From assembly GCA_013154235.1 (NCBI GenBank), contig JAADCV010000103.1, positions 1 to 33,819 on the forward strand: a DNA stretch of 33,819 bases. Direction: 5' to 3'. The notes under the pieces are model-generated. The model was not told the DNA's origin. It saw nothing but the letters and a program-made list of their open reading frames with translations, and did not search any database. The position numbers and the translations under genes are program-made. Below are positions 31,881-33,819 of the stretch, in pieces (within the stretch, counting starts at the first letter, position 1; every line of letters begins with the position of its first letter). The stretch is from Thermoproteota archaeon (GTDB lineage: Archaea; Thermoproteota; Thermoprotei_A; Sulfolobales; Ignisphaeraceae).

Positions 31881-32145
31881 CCACGTTAAAATCGCTACCC
31901 CATGCAGACCCTACTCCGGTGACGAGCACACCTTGAGGCGTCGAGAAGGTCCATCAGCCAAGTTGCGGGGATGGGCACAGCAAGTGGGTCGTTCGCCCCT
32001 CATGTGCGCCAGGGTAGCTGATGGTGAAGTTAAGTGGCGCTTAACTTTGCAGCAGTAAAGTTAAGCGCACTGATGGACTCTCATTGCCTCCATCAGCTTC
32101 ATGTACCTGCATCGCCTGTAAGCTGCTGCATTAGCTGGAGGCCCC
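31881..32145. ncRNA. Unclassified structured RNA element (strand uncertain)
   Basis: About 265 bases packed with complementary segments: an 8-bp helix 31951-31958/32017-32024 (CCATCAGC/GCTGATGG) enclosing a smaller hairpin; a perfect 12-bp hairpin 32037-32048/32057-32068 (GCGCTTAACTTT and its complement); an 8-bp hairpin 32070-32077/32089-32096; and a 6-bp hairpin 32094-32099/32120-32125. The loop GCAGCAG (32049-32055) is complementary to CTGCTGC (32123-32129), allowing a pseudoknot. AAGTTAAG at 32027-32034 can compete for the 12-bp stem. Forward (31851) and reverse (about 32160-32172, TTAATTAAATAG) TATA-like elements flank it. I looked for RNase P, SRP and tRNA signatures and found none. Confidence 0.45.
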
Positions 32146-32455
32146 TACATTCTATTCATCTATTTAATTAATTGATGTTGGAAACCAGAGGAGTGAGCTA
32201 GGTCTAGCTCTCTCATGCTCTGCTGAACCAAAGTAGAGTGGATAGTTGGGTTATCTCTAGAGGTAGAGCTCAGCTTCTTGAATAGTCGATTCACTGGTGT
32301 ACTAGTGCGTATCCTACAGTACTTTGTTACTATCGCTCCTCAAGTTCTGAGGTCTAGATCTAGAGCTGCGCGGAGGACATGAAGATAGATAATCGTTATA
32401 ATTGATTTTGGGTCAAGCACCGGATAGTAGTGGGTCTATATGTACACTAGTGCAT
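32146..32455. other. Intergenic DNA downstream of aPelota, nothing recognised
   Basis: An A/T-rich stretch (TATTTAATTAATTGATG, 32160-32176) could be a reverse-strand TATA box for the structured element or a forward terminator. The rest has no coding frame, guide-RNA boxes or repeats that I can support, only a short shared ACTAGTGC near 32301 and 32446. Confidence 0.4.
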
Positions 32456-33535
32456 CTACTTGCTAGTCTCCTCCTTGCTTTCTCCAACTATGGGTTCTAG
32501 GTCTACGGGATAGCGTAGTATCGCTATCATTCCTCCCAAGTACTTTATTCTCTGCCCTACGGGACTGTCCACTGGTACTATCACTATCCTAGCGTTCTTG
32601 TTGACAGCTTCGTCTATTGTTTTCTTTACTTCGCTATTCTCTGATGATGCGAATAGCGCCTCGTCTGTTATCACTAGCGTATCTATAGCTCCTATTCTAG
32701 CTGCGGCGTGTACATAGTCAATTCCGTAAGCAACTCTATTAGGCTGCTTCACAATCAGCTTATCAAACTCCTCGATTATTTTCGAAGCTTCTACTACAGC
32801 GTTGTCTCGGAGAATCCGCGATATAGTGTCTCTACGAAGGATCTCCTGAATCCCTGCATAACCTCCATTAGCTACAGTGTCTGTGTACACGCGAAGCTCT
32901 TGAGCTACCTCCTTTACTTTCTGAGCGATCTCGTCCTTTAGGGACCCAGGACTCGCTACGATAACTATATCTATTCCCTCCCTGCGGCATACCTCAGCAA
33001 TTCTCTTTGCAAGACTCGCTATCAGACTTCGCTTAGCTTGTTCATACGCATCTTCTCGAAAAGGTATCGATACGCTACGCTCATCAACTATCTTTATTCC
33101 CTGCCCCCTTAGCACAGCTATAGCGTACTCGTCCATGTCTACCGCAACGAGAAGCACCTTGTATGGCTTAGCAAACCTCACTAGCTCATCGAGTATCCTA
33201 GGATTCCACTGTTTTTTATACACAGTCACCTCACTCCCTACATCTATGTTCAGGGTATGATGAGAGCCCTTTACCCCAAATCTATCGGGCCCCTCAACAA
33301 CAATTCCATGAACCCTCAGCCTGTTAGTGAAAGGCTGGAACTCTACTTTCCTAACCTCGATAGTTAGAGTCATTGGTATACGCCTCTTCTCATAACCCAA
33401 GCTCACGTCCCTAGTGGTCAAACCCTTTACCTTATCCCCGGGAGATAGCAAGAGGCTCAACAGCCAGAGATCGTCTTCACTATCGATCCTTACCTTCATT
33501 ACACCTCTCTTACCATCTACTATATCGACTCTCAT
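32456..33535 (-). CDS. pelA: aPelota, ribosome rescue factor (Dom34)
   Basis: Archaeal homologue of Dom34/Pelota, an eRF1 paralogue that, with aEF1A and ABCE1, releases stalled ribosomes. The N-terminal Sm-like domain has RIDSEDDLWLLSLLLSPGDKV and LTIEVRKVEFQPFTNRLRVHGIV. The central domain runs from KVLLVAVDMDEYAIAVLRG to VIVASPGSLKDEI, without the GGQ of release factors, as expected. The C-terminal domain has AYGIDYVHAAARIGAIDTLVITDEALF. I choose ATG at 33535 (359 aa): GGTGAT lies seven bases upstream and a TATA (33580-33589) 45-54 upstream. A TTG at 33577 would add 14 residues. The SRP RNA gene is directly upstream on the same strand. Confidence 0.94.
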   Translation of the reverse strand: MRVDIVDGKRGVMKVRIDSEDDLWLLSLLLSPGDKVKGLTTRDVSLGYEKRRIPMTLTIEVRKVEFQPFTNRLRVHGIVVEGPDRFGVKGSHHTLNIDVGSEVTVYKKQWNPRILDELVRFAKPYKVLLVAVDMDEYAIAVLRGQGIKIVDERSVSIPFREDAYEQAKRSLIASLAKRIAEVCRREGIDIVIVASPGSLKDEIAQKVKEVAQELRVYTDTVANGGYAGIQEILRRDTISRILRDNAVVEASKIIEEFDKLIVKQPNRVAYGIDYVHAAARIGAIDTLVITDEALFASSENSEVKKTIDEAVNKNARIVIVPVDSPVGQRIKYLGGMIAILRYPVDLEPIVGESKEETSK

Positions 33536-33579
33536 CCTCAGCATCACCAAAGGCTCTGCAGAAGTGCTAACTCCCAATT

Positions 33580-33589
33580 CATATTAAGT
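33580..33589 (-). promoter_or_regulatory. TATA box for aPelota
   Basis: ACTTAATATG on the reverse strand predicts a start near 33558 and a leader of about 23 bases with a GGTGAT SD. This supports the ATG at 33535 and a promoter separate from the SRP RNA. Confidence 0.45.
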
Positions 33590-33596
33590 CGATTAT

Positions 33597-33819
33597 AGAG
33601 CGGTGCGCGGCCCCCAGCGCTGCGCTACGCAGCCCGCGCACCCCAGGGTGCCCCGCACCGTGCCTCCCCCCGTAGACCCACGAACGCCGGCGTCGGGGGT
33701 TAGGCTGCTCCCTTCCGGACCTGACCGATCCCCCCGCAAAGGCGGTAGCCTCCTCCCTCCAGAGGAGGCCCCGCCACCGCCGGCCCCGTGGGGCGGAGCT
33801 CATCGCGGTGCGGGCCCTG
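33597..33819 (-). ncRNA. Signal recognition particle 7S RNA, 5' end outside the window
   Basis: The reverse strand carries the universal SRP S-domain: GGTCAGGTCCGGAAGGGAGC then AGCC (33725-33702), the helix 8 motif with its GGAA loop bound by SRP54. Helix 6, with CTCCTCTGGAGGGAGGAGG and a GGAG tetraloop (SRP19 site), is near 33745-33765. Helix 5 strands are visible as GCCCGCACCG (near 33808-33818) and CGGTGCGGGGC (33662-33652). The GC content is far above that of the neighbours, as usual for hyperthermophile RNA. The 3' end, near 33597, is estimated; roughly the first 90 or so bases lie outside the window. Confidence 0.93.

Noticed and set aside
31881-32145. Interpretation of the structured element as RNase P RNA
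   Set aside because: Size and setting fit, but neither strand contains the conserved GAGGAAAGUCC, GAUGAAU or ACAGAA core segments, so the label is not supported.
32172-32226. A possible box C/D RNA (TTGATGT ... CTGA)
   Set aside because: Box C matches only 5 of 7 bases, and no acceptable D' or C' box lies between.
33579-33803. A 74-aa reverse reading frame over the SRP RNA
   Set aside because: It lies entirely inside the SRP RNA, has an Arg/Gly-rich composition caused by GC-rich stems, and resembles no protein.

Overview
This window comes from a hyperthermophilic crenarchaeon (Thermoproteota). The evidence is a thermosome subunit, RpoK, crenarchaeal DNA polymerase B1, archaeal RNase P proteins, aPelota, Trm10 and an archaeal SRP RNA. 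Promoters look like archaeal TATA boxes, and Shine-Dalgarno (SD) sites are mostly GGTG(A) placed 5-9 nt before the start. The genus cannot be fixed from sequence alone; a Desulfurococcales-like organism of middling GC is a guess. The window is chromosomal housekeeping DNA. No IS element, prophage or CRISPR array was seen.

Layout. 1-4.1 kb: the 3' end of a thermosome gene, rpoK and topA, then a reverse-strand pair (zinc-ribbon protein and signal peptidase I). 4.1-7.9 kb: enolase, a DRG-type GTPase, a small conserved protein, DUF2286 and a two-helix membrane protein. 8-14.7 kb: polB1 and a hexapeptide acetyltransferase on the reverse strand, then forward ppdK. 14.7-19.8 kb: an e-MtaB-type methylthiotransferase diverges from a translation cluster of aIF2-beta, DUF424, NMD3, aIF1A, RIO1, a Dim2/Pno1-like KH protein and an intron-containing tRNA-Trp. 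19.8-22 kb: a circularly permuted GTPase, Trm10 and a winged-helix protein. 22.1-25.9 kb: an unfamiliar three-gene cassette with a Cys-rich propeller-like protein, a possible VirB4 N-terminal-domain protein and a HerA/VirB4-like ATPase. 25.9-31.4 kb: L15e, a YchF-like GTPase, a COG1325 exosome-associated protein, RNase P components 3 and 2, Trm14 and UMP kinase. 31.4-32.45 kb: about 1.1 kb without protein genes, holding palindromes and a strongly structured RNA-like element. 32.45 kb to the end: aPelota and the 3' part of SRP RNA.

The dominant theme is RNA and translation: initiation factors, 40S/60S-type assembly factors, ribosome rescue, tRNA methylases, RNase P and guide RNAs. Three intergenic gaps hold well-formed box C/D guide RNAs (5.45, 7.9 and 29.4 kb), with a fourth weaker candidate at 30.7 kb.

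The most striking observation is that aIF1A has no ATG, GTG or TTG start. Its only sensible start is an ATA codon directly behind a strong SD site. Two GTPase genes (YchF-like and circularly permuted) show the same SD-ATA arrangement. Other points of interest are the split VirB4/HerA cassette, a membrane-anchored RNase P Pop5 subunit, and the unexplained structured intergenic element near 32 kb.
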